Assembly: GCF_016107705.1 (NCBI RefSeq)
Contig: NZ_JAEHGC010000025.1
Location: forward strand, 1-48,802
Length of the DNA stretch: 48,802 bases
Reading direction: 5' to 3'
DNA from: Neobacillus cucumis
GTDB lineage: Bacteria; Bacillota; Bacilli; Bacillales_B; DSM-18226
In this document: positions 1 to 7,174 of the stretch, piece by piece
Layout: each line of letters begins with the position of its first letter
How positions within the stretch are numbered: position 1 is the stretch's first letter
The notes under the pieces: generated by a model
The model's input: only the letters and a program-made list of their open reading frames with translations
Told to the model about the DNA's origin: nothing
Databases searched by the model: none
Position numbers and translations under genes: made by a program

Positions 1-6
1 AGAATT

Positions 7-37
7 AAGATCAACCTGTTCAAGGTTGGTCTTTTTT
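7..37 (+). terminator. Rho-independent terminator of an upstream gene
   Basis: The arms AAGATCAACCT (7-17) and AGGTTGGTCTT (23-33) pair around a 5-base loop and run into a T tract at 32-37. It ends a transcript entering from outside the window; the gene is not visible. Confidence 0.8.
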
Positions 38-70
38 GATGGTTAAAGAGTTTTCTTTCATATTTAGATT

Positions 71-103
71 AAGACCGTCTGAGTTGATCTGGGCGGTTTT
101 TTT
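71..103 (+). terminator. Second terminator-like hairpin
   Basis: ACCGTC (74-79) pairs with GGCGGT (92-97), one G-T pair included, followed by seven T. With the hairpin at 7-37 it forms a double terminator. Confidence 0.55.
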
Positions 104-217
104 GCCTTTAAGCATGGTGATAGTTTTTTCCGTATTCTTATTTTTTATCAGATTGTCCAATCCCTTTTGATATATCAGCATAGTATGTACTAACACTAAA
201 ACTAAGAAGGGACCATT

Positions 218-361
218 ATGAAGTTTTTAACTAGTTTTTTTAAAATAGGGATTGGTTCGAATCTCGTTGTATTTCTTGCGATGATGCTTCTTCCTGTTTT
301 CATTGTTACGGACCAATTGGATGTTTTTGAGAAAATCATTTCTAATATTTCGGAAAAATAA
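218..361 (+). CDS. 47-aa hydrophobic small protein, unknown function
   Basis: ATG at 218 follows an AAGAAGGG ribosome binding site at 203-211. The 47-residue product begins MKFLTSFFKIGIG, has one hydrophobic stretch (about residues 12-30, rich in L, V, M, F) and ends in a charged tail (DQLDVFEKIISNISEK). A terminator follows the stop directly, so this is a compact monocistronic unit, which favours a real gene. It is probably a single-pass membrane peptide. No family is recognised. The opposite-strand frame over it has no ribosome binding site and was discarded. Confidence 0.55.
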   Translation: MKFLTSFFKIGIGSNLVVFLAMMLLPVFIVTDQLDVFEKIISNISEK

Positions 362-362
362 A

Positions 363-391
363 AGCTGCCTATAAACATGGGCAACTTTTTT
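363..391 (+). terminator. Terminator of the 47-aa gene
   Basis: AGCTGCC (363-369) pairs with GGCAACT (380-386) with one mismatch and runs into TTTTTT. It begins two bases after the stop codon. Confidence 0.65.
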
Positions 392-452
392 GTTTTATAG
401 GGTGGTTTCTGCTGCCTTATTACTGCACCTATTACATTAATATATTCAAACT

Positions 453-476
453 AAAAAAACCACCCTTGGGTGGTTT
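453..476 (-). terminator. Terminator of the minus-strand membrane-protein gene
   Basis: AAACCACCC and GGGTGGTTT (457-476) form a near-perfect hairpin. On the minus strand it is followed by a T tract (453-459 on the plus strand is A-rich). It lies 17 bases past the stop of the gene ending at 493. Confidence 0.8.
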
Positions 477-492
477 AGATGATCAATCTAAT

Positions 493-1482
493 CTAGTCTA
501 GTTCCGGCTGCCATGCTAATAATTCCTGTTCTGTTAGAAGTATTACTTTATTGCTATTTATATATTCTTTAAGGTTGCTTTCGGATTGTTTCTTCATTAC
601 TTCTGCAACAACAAAAACAATGAATGGGGTTCCTTTTCTTCTCGTTGTTAGGTGGTAAACCTGCTCCATCGATTCGAGCTGGTCTAATGTTTCTTCGAGT
701 GAAACCGGGTTTGCAGTTCTGTAATGAATGCCTACCATAATATCAGGCTTGTTATGGATTTTGCTTAATAGCAGAATATCATACGAGACCTCTGCGATCT
801 TCTTATCACACACTAGATTATATTGATGACTATACTTGGCTTCTAGCTTTTGAATGATTGTTTTTTCAATGTTATAGTAAGTCTTTAAGATAGATGTACT
901 GTTTTGTTGGATTCCTTCAACTGAATTTGGCAAAGGTTTGAAATGGTCCAAGGGTAGGTTTAGGATGACCTCTTTTGTTTGCATTTCAGCCTCTTCACCC
1001 AACATGAAATCTCCATCATCGTGTTGGTTGGATGTTATCTTGCTTCCTTTTAGTATGGCGGCAGCCTTTTCTTGGGGAGATTTATCCTGTAATTCTATTT
1101 CTAATTTTTTATTGGCAAGTTCCTGAGCTATATTCTTTAGCTTCTGGCTATTATCGATGTCTCTTTGCTTTTTCCACCAGGGATAAATCCCTATCACAAT
1201 TAATACTGCGCCAATGATTATTAAAAGGATGGATAGATAAGGTAAGACTGAAAATAGGTAATAAAGAGATTCGTTTTTTAGCTCGATCACTCGTTGTGAT
1301 TCATTTGTAAAAGTTAAAAGCGTCTTCTTTGGCTGATACAAATCAAACTTTTCCTTCATAAGCATCCAGGGCAGGGCAAAAGCAAAAACGATTGATCCTA
1401 ACCCAAGAGAGACCAAAAACTTATGCACATCACTAAAGTCTATGTTTTTCGTACTTGTCCCCCCTTTTATACCATAGGGCAA
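493..1482 (-). CDS. Two-TM membrane protein with a large cytoplasmic domain, unknown function
   Basis: 329 aa read from a TTG start at 1482 with AAAAGGA just upstream; the start is uncertain because few in-frame alternatives exist. Two hydrophobic segments (about residues 24-43 and 74-100) flank a short polar loop. A basic, coiled-coil-prone linker (about 104-150) and a mixed alpha/beta C-terminal domain follow. The C-terminal part contains YDILLLSKIHNKPDIMVGI and a later strand TPFIVFVVAEV, vaguely like the core of a restriction-endonuclease-like fold, but no complete PD-(D/E)xK motif can be claimed. It is monocistronic with its own terminator. Function unknown. Confidence 0.75.
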   Translation of the reverse strand: MPYGIKGGTSTKNIDFSDVHKFLVSLGLGSIVFAFALPWMLMKEKFDLYQPKKTLLTFTNESQRVIELKNESLYYLFSVLPYLSILLIIIGAVLIVIGIYPWWKKQRDIDNSQKLKNIAQELANKKLEIELQDKSPQEKAAAILKGSKITSNQHDDGDFMLGEEAEMQTKEVILNLPLDHFKPLPNSVEGIQQNSTSILKTYYNIEKTIIQKLEAKYSHQYNLVCDKKIAEVSYDILLLSKIHNKPDIMVGIHYRTANPVSLEETLDQLESMEQVYHLTTRRKGTPFIVFVVAEVMKKQSESNLKEYINSNKVILLTEQELLAWQPELD

Positions 1483-1634
1483 TTTTCCTTTTAAGGAATT
1501 TTTATAATAACTTATGCCTGTTGTTGATAAAAGATGTCCTTAAAAAATAGTAAATTAAGACTATAAAATTATTTATCTCCTCATTATTTCGACACAATTT
1601 ATAATCTATTTCAGTATGATAAGACTGCAAGTAA

Positions 1635-1919
1635 ATTTTATCTGTAACAGATTCACCGATAGTAGTATACAATATTTATAATCCATTTCAATCAAATGCC
1701 AGCTTGCATTATTTTGCTAATTTGCTATTACCTACAATTAATCAAGCCATTGCTGGGGTTGTCTTGTCGCCTCAAAATACAAAGGTAAAGTTAGTAAATG
1801 CATATGGTGTTTTTGAGGGACATCCTGAATATCTAATTCCAGGAGATGTGCATCCATCTGAACTCGGGCAAAATATACTAGCAAATCTAGGAAATGAGGC
1901 ATTGTTTGGATCGGAATAA
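1635..1919 (+). pseudogene. C-terminal remnant of an SGNH/GDSL hydrolase
   Basis: The open frame after the stop at 1632-1634 contains DSPIVVYNIYNPFQ, HYFANLLLPTINQAI and IPGDVHPSELGQNILANLG. This is the usual C-terminal third of Bacillus SGNH/GDSL hydrolases, including the catalytic D-x-H segment (GDVHPS). The N-terminal two thirds with the GDS block and oxyanion residues are absent, and 1502-1634 holds no coding sequence in any frame. A TTG at 1704 could only start a 71-aa fragment without a catalytic Ser. I call it a 5'-truncated pseudogene; a good terminator still follows it. Confidence 0.7.
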
Positions 1920-2001
1920 TGTGGAACCAAGTTAATTGAGTAGAAAACCTTTTACGGAAATCACCCAAATGTTGTTCACTTATGTGAAATAAATCTTTGT
2001 T

Positions 2002-2040
2002 AAAAAAGAAGGAATCGCTGGGGATTCCTTCTTTTTTTTT
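2002..2040 (+). terminator. Strong terminator after the SGNH remnant
   Basis: AAGAAGGAATC and GATTCCTTCTT pair around GCTGGG, with an A tract before and nine or more T after. It would work in both directions. Confidence 0.85.
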
Positions 2041-2157
2041 GAGAACCACCCCTAAAACACGAACATTATTATGTGGTTTTTAAAATAATGTTCATATTTT
2101 TATTGAAATCCAATTGTGAGTTTGTATATTAAAAAAGTAATAACTTTATAAATTATC

Positions 2158-2228
2158 ACTCGTATATACTCAGTAATAGGGTCTGAGCGTCTCTACCTGG
2201 TTCCCATTGAAAGAACCGGACTACGAGT
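2158..2228 (+). promoter_or_regulatory. Purine riboswitch aptamer, guanine class
   Basis: P1 is ACTCGTA (2158-2164) with TACGAGT (2222-2228). P2 is CTCAG with CTGAG, and P3 is CCTGGTTC with GAACCGG. The conserved junction segment GTCTCTACC and the 3' GGACTACGAG segment match the purine aptamer. The specificity base (position 74 in the B. subtilis xpt aptamer) corresponds to C2221, giving ACTACGAG rather than ATTATGAG; known aptamers with C bind guanine/hypoxanthine and those with U bind adenine. Confidence 0.92.
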
Positions 2229-2336
2229 TAAAGTATGCTATTTTTTTGCATTGGCTTTATTTTGCTTATGCATTGATACTTTGACTTTCGTAGGTCTAGA
2301 GGGTAGAAATCATTCTGTCTTCTAGACCTTTTTATT
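2222..2336 (+). promoter_or_regulatory. Riboswitch expression platform: antiterminator/terminator switch
   Basis: AGGTCTAGA (2292-2300) and TCTAGACCT (2321-2329) form a strong hairpin followed by TTTTTATTTT. ACTTTCGTA (2284-2292) just before it can instead pair with TACGA...AAGT (2222-2234), the 3' strand of P1. Ligand binding, which locks P1, therefore frees the terminator. Inference: expression of the downstream gene is switched off when guanine is abundant. Confidence 0.8.
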
Positions 2337-2388
2337 TTGGCGAAACGGCTTGAGTGTATCAAACAACTAAGAGAAATGGGGAGATAGA

Positions 2389-3279
2389 TTGATAAAGAAC
2401 AAATGGGTAAAGAAATACGCTCCATTCACAACAATTGCTGCACTATTTATGTTGATGCTTGCTGGATGCAACACAACATCTAAATTTGAAACAACAGCAG
2501 AAGGTGCCGTGAAGCCAATCATTGTTCAAGGTGCGATGCCGATCGAGGCTGAGAACCTTGCTAAAAAGTTGGATAAAGTGAAAGTAGAAAAATCAGGGAA
2601 TTTTGTTTTTTACAAAGGGACCCTGAACAAATATCCTGTCATCGTGACGAAAACAGGTAAGGGAATGGAAAATGCATCAGCTGCTACGGCCTTGGCCATT
2701 GAAAAATACGATCCAATTGCGATTATCAACCAAGGAACAGCAGGAGGACATGACCCGAACTTACATGTATTTGATATTGTTTTAGGTAAAAAGGTTACGA
2801 ACATTGGTTCATTTAAAACAGAAATGAAAGACGAAAATGAAGGAATCGATCCCACCCAATGGAAGCCAATGGACTTAATGGCTTCTGAAGGAAGTGGAGC
2901 AGATGCGGATGCTGAAAAAATTCGTTACTACGAGGGAGATGCGGGACTCCTCGCAGCTGCAAATGCGGTAAAAGATAAATATACAAAAGGTAAAGTAGTT
3001 GAAGGGACCATTGGTTCGGCTGATGTTTGGAATAATGAAATAGACCGGATTAAATGGTTCCATGACAATTTCGGTACCTCTGTAGAAGAAATGGAAAGTG
3101 CCGGAGCTGCACAAATTGCCAAAGCATATGGCGTACCGTTTTTAGGTATTCGAGTCCTGTCCAATAATAAAACGAATGGCGGAGCGTATAACCCAAATAC
3201 GGCCGCCGCCAATCAAGACTATGTGTATGAAGTGGCTAAAAAATATATCTCTACGATTACTGGCAAGGATAAAAAATAG
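2389..3279 (+). CDS. Secreted lipoprotein of the nucleoside phosphorylase / MTA-SAH nucleosidase fold
   Basis: 296 aa from a TTG start at 2389 with GGGGAGA at 2378-2384. A signal peptide ends in lipobox LMLAGC (lipid-modified Cys27), so the enzyme should sit outside the membrane. The domain is PNP_UDP_1-like: VQGAMPIEAE (E53 aligns with Glu12 of E. coli MTAN), NQGTAGG, IGSADVWN and EEMESAGAAQIAKAYGVP (E236 aligns with Glu174). The catalytic Asp197 of MTAN corresponds to Asn259 in RVLSNN. Family enzymes cleave purine nucleosides to free base. The Asn, like the 6-oxopurine-binding Asn of trimeric PNPs, and the guanine-type riboswitch upstream both suggest guanosine/inosine rather than MTA/SAH; this is inference. 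Confidence 0.88.
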   Translation: MIKNKWVKKYAPFTTIAALFMLMLAGCNTTSKFETTAEGAVKPIIVQGAMPIEAENLAKKLDKVKVEKSGNFVFYKGTLNKYPVIVTKTGKGMENASAATALAIEKYDPIAIINQGTAGGHDPNLHVFDIVLGKKVTNIGSFKTEMKDENEGIDPTQWKPMDLMASEGSGADADAEKIRYYEGDAGLLAAANAVKDKYTKGKVVEGTIGSADVWNNEIDRIKWFHDNFGTSVEEMESAGAAQIAKAYGVPFLGIRVLSNNKTNGGAYNPNTAAANQDYVYEVAKKYISTITGKDKK

Positions 3280-3290
3280 TGTTTTTAATG

Positions 3291-3319
3291 GGCTGTTGAC
3301 AAGATCAACAGTCCTTTTT
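3291..3319 (+). terminator. Terminator of the nucleosidase lipoprotein gene
   Basis: GGCTGTTGA (3291-3299) pairs with TCAACAGTCC (3305-3314), followed by TTTTT. Confidence 0.85.
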
Positions 3320-3334
3320 ATGACTTGATGAACA

Positions 3335-3381
3335 TTCGACAAAATCCGGGTGGTGCCTGTCACCACCCGAATTTTGTCGAA
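3335..3381. repeat. 47-bp near-perfect palindrome
   Basis: Arms of 21 bases (3335-3355 and 3361-3381) match at 20 of 21 positions around a CCTGT loop. The inner arm GGGTGGTG and outer arm TTCGACAAAAT are both conserved. No T tract follows on either strand, so it is not a simple terminator. It lies between convergent genes. It resembles REP/MITE-like palindromes common between Bacillaceae genes; no second copy was seen in this window. Confidence 0.7.
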
Positions 3382-3392
3382 GAATAAGAAGT

Positions 3393-4292
3393 TTACTTGG
3401 GCAGACTATCTTGTCCATTCGGAAGATACGGGACCTTTTTTGGCCGATAGGTAATTACATCGGAGGAGTAGATCTCAATGATCAGTTTGTTCTCAGATGT
3501 TTTTGCTTGAATTAAAATGGGTTGATTATATTTATTTTCAAAAACTAGATCCGGTCCATCCCAACTTACGGTGGCATCTCGTCCAGGCGGAACATAGGAA
3601 ACTTCTCTACTGTGTGAATTACGTTGTATCACTTTTAATCCCGCATTATCGACTGCATTAAAAAGGGTAGTGGATACTTGACAAATTCCACCACCAATAT
3701 CTTCGGAAAATTCCCCTTTAATAATGACTGGTGCGGCCATATATCCTTTTCCTGCCGTTCTTTTTCCAACCACTTTATTAAAGGAAAATACTTCACCTGG
3801 GAACAGAACATAGTTATTAATCGCTTCTGCAGCAAGATTAATATTTCTATTGCGCTCTTTGTTATAGTTGTTGAAGGTTGTTACATATCTACCGATTTTT
3901 TCACTTCGAATCGTACCAAGCAATTCACTGTCGACTCTAGGATAAACTTTCTGTAGAGGAACCTCTAATTTGGATGAACCTTTATTAAAATAATAAGAAT
4001 AAACTAGTTCGGTAAAAATTTTACGATCTAACTTGTAACCGACTTGTTCTGGTACAATCGTTCCTTGATGATCAATAATGGCGTTTTTAGGTTGTTTTGA
4101 AATATTTTTGTCGATTTCATTCATCCATTTATTAAACTTTTCTAGATTAATGGGTAGTTCGGGGATGTTCATCGAAAGTTCGGAACGATTAACAATGGAC
4201 AAAGACTCCCCGTTGTTTGTGAGGAACAAATTTCCTGGCATCATCACTTGTTGAGATAATATAGCTAGCCCAAGCAACCAATTTACATTCAT
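3393..4292 (-). CDS. VanW-family protein (YoaR-like)
   Basis: 299 aa, ATG with AAGGGAGG upstream. A weakly hydrophobic N-terminus (MNVNWLLGLAILSQQ) may be a membrane anchor. The middle resembles a peptidoglycan-binding-4-type domain. Residues about 155-270 are a typical VanW domain: NNYVLFPGEVFSFN, GYMAAPVIIKGEF, DIGGGICQVSTTLFNA, SREVSYVPPGRDATVSWDGPDLVFEN. VanW proteins occur in glycopeptide-resistance operons and widely in sporeformers; their biochemical activity is unknown, though L,D-transpeptidase-like or wall-binding roles have been suggested. The upstream sigma-G-like promoter suggests expression in the forespore. It stands alone and no resistance genes are nearby. Confidence 0.85.
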   Translation of the reverse strand: MNVNWLLGLAILSQQVMMPGNLFLTNNGESLSIVNRSELSMNIPELPINLEKFNKWMNEIDKNISKQPKNAIIDHQGTIVPEQVGYKLDRKIFTELVYSYYFNKGSSKLEVPLQKVYPRVDSELLGTIRSEKIGRYVTTFNNYNKERNRNINLAAEAINNYVLFPGEVFSFNKVVGKRTAGKGYMAAPVIIKGEFSEDIGGGICQVSTTLFNAVDNAGLKVIQRNSHSREVSYVPPGRDATVSWDGPDLVFENKYNQPILIQAKTSENKLIIEIYSSDVITYRPKKVPYLPNGQDSLPK

Positions 4293-4313
4293 TTTATGAG
4301 ACCTCCCTTATTT

Positions 4314-4344
4314 TAGTATGAGTTGTAATCGTTATTTCTATGTA
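4314..4344 (-). promoter_or_regulatory. Sigma-G-like promoter of the VanW gene
   Basis: On the minus strand, -35-like TACATA (4339-4344) is followed by 18 bases and -10 CATACTA (4314-4320). The forespore consensus is TGMATR / CATxxTA. It lies 21 bases upstream of the start codon at 4292, overlapping nothing else. Confidence 0.5.
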
Positions 4345-4374
4345 AAAAAGGAAAATGTCACTCCTCTCTAAAGA

Positions 4375-4438
4375 TTCCGAAAATCGGGAATATTTAAAAT
4401 CGATTTCCGAAAATCAGGAATTTTCCGGTTTTCTGGAA
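4375..4438 (+). promoter_or_regulatory. Three 16-bp operator palindromes (probable enhancer sites)
   Basis: TTCCGAAAATCGGGAA (4375-4390), TTCCGAAAATCAGGAA (4405-4420) and TTCCGGTTTTCTGGAA (4423-4438) share TTCC-N8-GGAA. They lie 44-107 bases upstream of the sigma-54 promoter at 4482, the usual place for activator sites. The probable ligand is the sigma-54 activator encoded at 7175. Confidence 0.75.
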
Positions 4439-4481
4439 TGAATGAATGAGGCTGTTTCTGTAAGTATCTAGTTTTTAACAT

Positions 4482-4497
4482 TGGCACGATACTTGCA
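4482..4497 (+). promoter_or_regulatory. Sigma-54 (SigL) promoter of the 3-hydroxybutyrate operon
   Basis: TGGCAC-GATAC-TTGCA matches the -24/-12 consensus TGGCAC-N5-TTGCW at every fixed position. The start point would be near 4509. The first clear gene begins at 4795, leaving a long leader. Confidence 0.9.
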
Positions 4498-4794
4498 AGT
4501 TATTGAAATAGCGGATGAACTTATGAACATTTTAGGGGGTGCATGAAGGAGAAACAATCGTTTCACTAAGAAGAAGTTTCGTCCATGTTAAAAGGCGGCA
4601 GATGGATTTATGGGGGATTACAGTAAAGAACTTATTGTCCGCTTTTCTAAGGAAGAGGTAAAGAGACTTTCCTTTGAACCAAAATGATACCGTTTTCATA
4701 GAAACTGGGGTGGGGTCTATGATAGACAAGAAAAATAATTATGGTTTCATGGAGAATCCGAAAAGAAAAGGAACTAACTAAAAGGGGGATTTAT
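4498..4794 (+). other. Long leader without a recognised gene
   Basis: About 290 bases separate the sigma-54 promoter from the permease start. Short frames exist, e.g. ATG 4610 coding MGDYSKELIVRFSKEEVKR (25 aa in all) and a GTG-started 40-aa frame near 4540, but neither has a convincing ribosome binding site or recognised family. No riboswitch or terminator structure was identified. It may hold a leader peptide or decayed sequence. Confidence 0.4.
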
Positions 4795-6234
4795 ATGGAT
4801 TTGTTGGTCATTTTATTAGCACTCGGGCTGTTAATGTTTGTTGCTTACCGCGGTTATTCTGTTATTTTATTTGCTCCGATTTGCGCACTCTTAGCGGTTG
4901 TTCTCGTTGCTCCGAGTCATGTATTACCGTTCTTTTCCGGTGTGTTTATGGAGAAAATGGTGGGCTTTATTAAGTCGTATTTCGCTGTCTTTTTATTGGG
5001 GGCTATTTTTGGAAAGGTTGTTGAAATGTCGGGGATTGCCGAATCCATCGCTAGGACGATTGTCCGCCTGCTTGGAGCCAAACGGGCGATCATAACGATT
5101 GTCCTATTGGGGGCCATTTTAACTTATAGCGGTGTCAGCTTGTTTGTAGCTGTGTTTGCCATCTATCCATTTGCTGCTCAAATGTTCAGACAGGCAAATA
5201 TTCCAAAAAGACTTATTCCAGGTACGATCGCACTCGGTGCCTTTACGTTCACAATGGATGCTTTACCAGGAACACCTCAAATTCAGAACGTTATCCCAAT
5301 TGCTTTCTTTAAGACCAATATTTATGCTGCACCAACACTAGGAACAATTGGCGCCATTTTTGTTTTTATTGTCGGTTTGTTGTATCTGGAGATGAGAAGA
5401 AAACAAGCGGAAAAAGCGGGTGAAGGGTATTACGGGTTTGAGGCTGAAACCGCAGCTGCATTAGAAAAGGCGAAAGAGGATCCAAACGAAGCTGCTGCAC
5501 CCGATTTAACGGCAAAACAGCCGCTTGGAAAACAAATCTTTGCATTTGTGCCGCTGATCCTTGTTGGGGTCATGAATAAGGTGTTTATTACCTATATTCC
5601 AAAATGGTATCCAAACGGATTTGATTTTTCAGCTATTGGTTTAAAAACATATACAGTGGATGTGACTACGACTGCAGCGATATGGGCGATTATTATGGCA
5701 CTGATCGTGGGGATTCTCACTTCACTTCTTTATGATTGGAAAAAGGTGACGAAGAATTTGAAAGAGGGACTAAACACATCCATTGCCGGTTCTCTCTTAG
5801 CCACTATGAATACTGGTGCTGAGTACGGGTTCGGTGGAATTATCGCGGCACTTCCAGGCTTTGCTAAGATTAGTGGAGGTATTTCAGGGACATTCCATAA
5901 TCCGCTTGTCAATGGCGCGGTGACTACGAGTACGCTTGCCGGAATAACGGGGTCGGCATCCGGCGGGATGGGGATTGCCCTTGGTGCAATGGCAGATAAG
6001 TATAACCAGGCGATTGCGGCTGCCAATATTCCTCCGGAAGTTATGCACCGGGTTGTCGCAATGGCATCCGGCGGTATGGACACCCTTCCGCACAACGGAG
6101 CAGTAATTACCTTGCTTGCTGTTACAGGGTTAACACACAAGCAATCTTATAAAGATATTTTTGCCGTAACGATTATTAAAACATTGGCTGTCTTCTTTAT
6201 TATTGCCCTGTACACTCTCTTTGGCATTGTGTAA
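4795..6234 (+). CDS. GntP-family permease, probable 3-hydroxybutyrate/acetoacetate importer
   Basis: 479 aa from ATG 4795, preceded by AAAGGGGG; an upstream in-frame ATG at 4741 would add a hydrophilic stretch and is less likely. About 12 hydrophobic segments and GntP signatures are present (LGAIFGKVVEMSGIA, TYSGVSLFVAVFAIYPFA, TFTMDALPGTPQIQN, SGGMDTLPHNGAVITLLAVTGLTHKQSYKDIF). GntP proteins are proton symporters for gluconate and related hydroxyacids. B. subtilis has a homologue (YxjC) beside scoAB. Here it is first in a run of ketone-body genes, downstream of the sigma-54 promoter, so D-3-hydroxybutyrate or acetoacetate is the likely substrate. Substrate assignment is from context. Confidence 0.88.
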   Translation: MDLLVILLALGLLMFVAYRGYSVILFAPICALLAVVLVAPSHVLPFFSGVFMEKMVGFIKSYFAVFLLGAIFGKVVEMSGIAESIARTIVRLLGAKRAIITIVLLGAILTYSGVSLFVAVFAIYPFAAQMFRQANIPKRLIPGTIALGAFTFTMDALPGTPQIQNVIPIAFFKTNIYAAPTLGTIGAIFVFIVGLLYLEMRRKQAEKAGEGYYGFEAETAAALEKAKEDPNEAAAPDLTAKQPLGKQIFAFVPLILVGVMNKVFITYIPKWYPNGFDFSAIGLKTYTVDVTTTAAIWAIIMALIVGILTSLLYDWKKVTKNLKEGLNTSIAGSLLATMNTGAEYGFGGIIAALPGFAKISGGISGTFHNPLVNGAVTTSTLAGITGSASGGMGIALGAMADKYNQAIAAANIPPEVMHRVVAMASGGMDTLPHNGAVITLLAVTGLTHKQSYKDIFAVTIIKTLAVFFIIALYTLFGIV

Positions 6235-6274
6235 GGAGAAGACCACTATACTCGTAAACTAAGGAGAAGCTATC

Positions 6275-7060
6275 ATGACAAAAGCATTAGAAGGAAAAAC
6301 AGCATTTATTACCGGCTCAGCAAGTGGAATTGGGCTCGAAATTGCCAAGACATTTGCCCAAGAAGGAGCAAATGTGGTGATTTCAGACTTGAATGCTGAA
6401 AAAAGTGAACAAGTGGTATTGGAATTAAAGGAGCAGGGATTTGAAGCATTAGCTGCTCCATGTGATGTGACCGACGAGGAAGCTTTTAAGAATGGGATTG
6501 AATTGGCACAGAAGACTTTTGGAAAGATTGATATTTTAGTCAATAATGCCGGGATGCAGTATGTTGCCCCTATTGAGGAATTCCCGACGGAAAAATTTAA
6601 ATTACTGATCGACATCATGCTAACGGCTCCATTTATCGGAATCAAAAACGTATTCCCGCTCATGAAGGAGCAAAAGTTTGGCAGAATCATCAATATGGCC
6701 TCCATTAATGGAGTCATCGGGTTTGCGGGCAAAGCGGCATACAATAGTGCTAAGCATGGGGTGATTGGTTTGACAAAGGTGGCAGCCTTGGAGGGTGCCG
6801 AGCATGGAATTACGGTCAATGCTTTATGCCCGGGCTATGTGGATACACCGCTTGTTAGAAATCAATTAGCTGATTTAGCCAAAACAAGAAATGTAAGCTT
6901 GGACAGTGTGATTGGAGAAGTCCTTTTGCCGCTTGTCCCGCAAAAAAGGCTATTATCTGTATCTGAAATTGCTGACTATGCCGTCTTTTTGGCGAGTGAT
7001 AAAGGAAGAGGCGTAACAGGGCAAGCTGTGATCTTGGACGGCGGTTATACGGCGCAATAA
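6275..7060 (+). CDS. bdhA: 3-hydroxybutyrate dehydrogenase (short-chain dehydrogenase)
   Basis: 261 aa, ATG with AAGGAGAAG upstream, 40 bases after the permease. Classical SDR: TGSASGIG nucleotide loop (residues 13-20), NNAG, catalytic Ser in NMASINGVIG, YNSAKHG (Tyr and Lys), then PGYVDTPLVRNQ. The C-terminal DGGYTAQ ending and the QLADLAKTR insertion are typical of bacterial D-3-hydroxybutyrate dehydrogenases. It oxidises D-3-hydroxybutyrate to acetoacetate with NAD+. With the CoA-transferase downstream it gives a full route to acetoacetyl-CoA, for imported 3-hydroxybutyrate or depolymerised PHB. Confidence 0.88.
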   Translation: MTKALEGKTAFITGSASGIGLEIAKTFAQEGANVVISDLNAEKSEQVVLELKEQGFEALAAPCDVTDEEAFKNGIELAQKTFGKIDILVNNAGMQYVAPIEEFPTEKFKLLIDIMLTAPFIGIKNVFPLMKEQKFGRIINMASINGVIGFAGKAAYNSAKHGVIGLTKVAALEGAEHGITVNALCPGYVDTPLVRNQLADLAKTRNVSLDSVIGEVLLPLVPQKRLLSVSEIADYAVFLASDKGRGVTGQAVILDGGYTAQ

Positions 7061-7174
7061 TTCGTCCGGAAGCTGGACGGGTGTTTTAGTAAAATTTTGC
7101 CAGGAGTGGATAACTTTCTTTCCTATCTTCGAGGGTCTGCCTTTTTGTTATAATAAGGTAAAAAAGGTGACGAG

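Noticed and set aside
4540..4687. Short frames in the ketone-body operon leader
   Set aside because: No convincing ribosome binding site or homology; described only as part of the leader.
5730..6140. 136-aa minus-strand frame across the permease gene
   Set aside because: Shadow of the GntP gene; low-complexity P/A-rich composition and no ribosome binding site.
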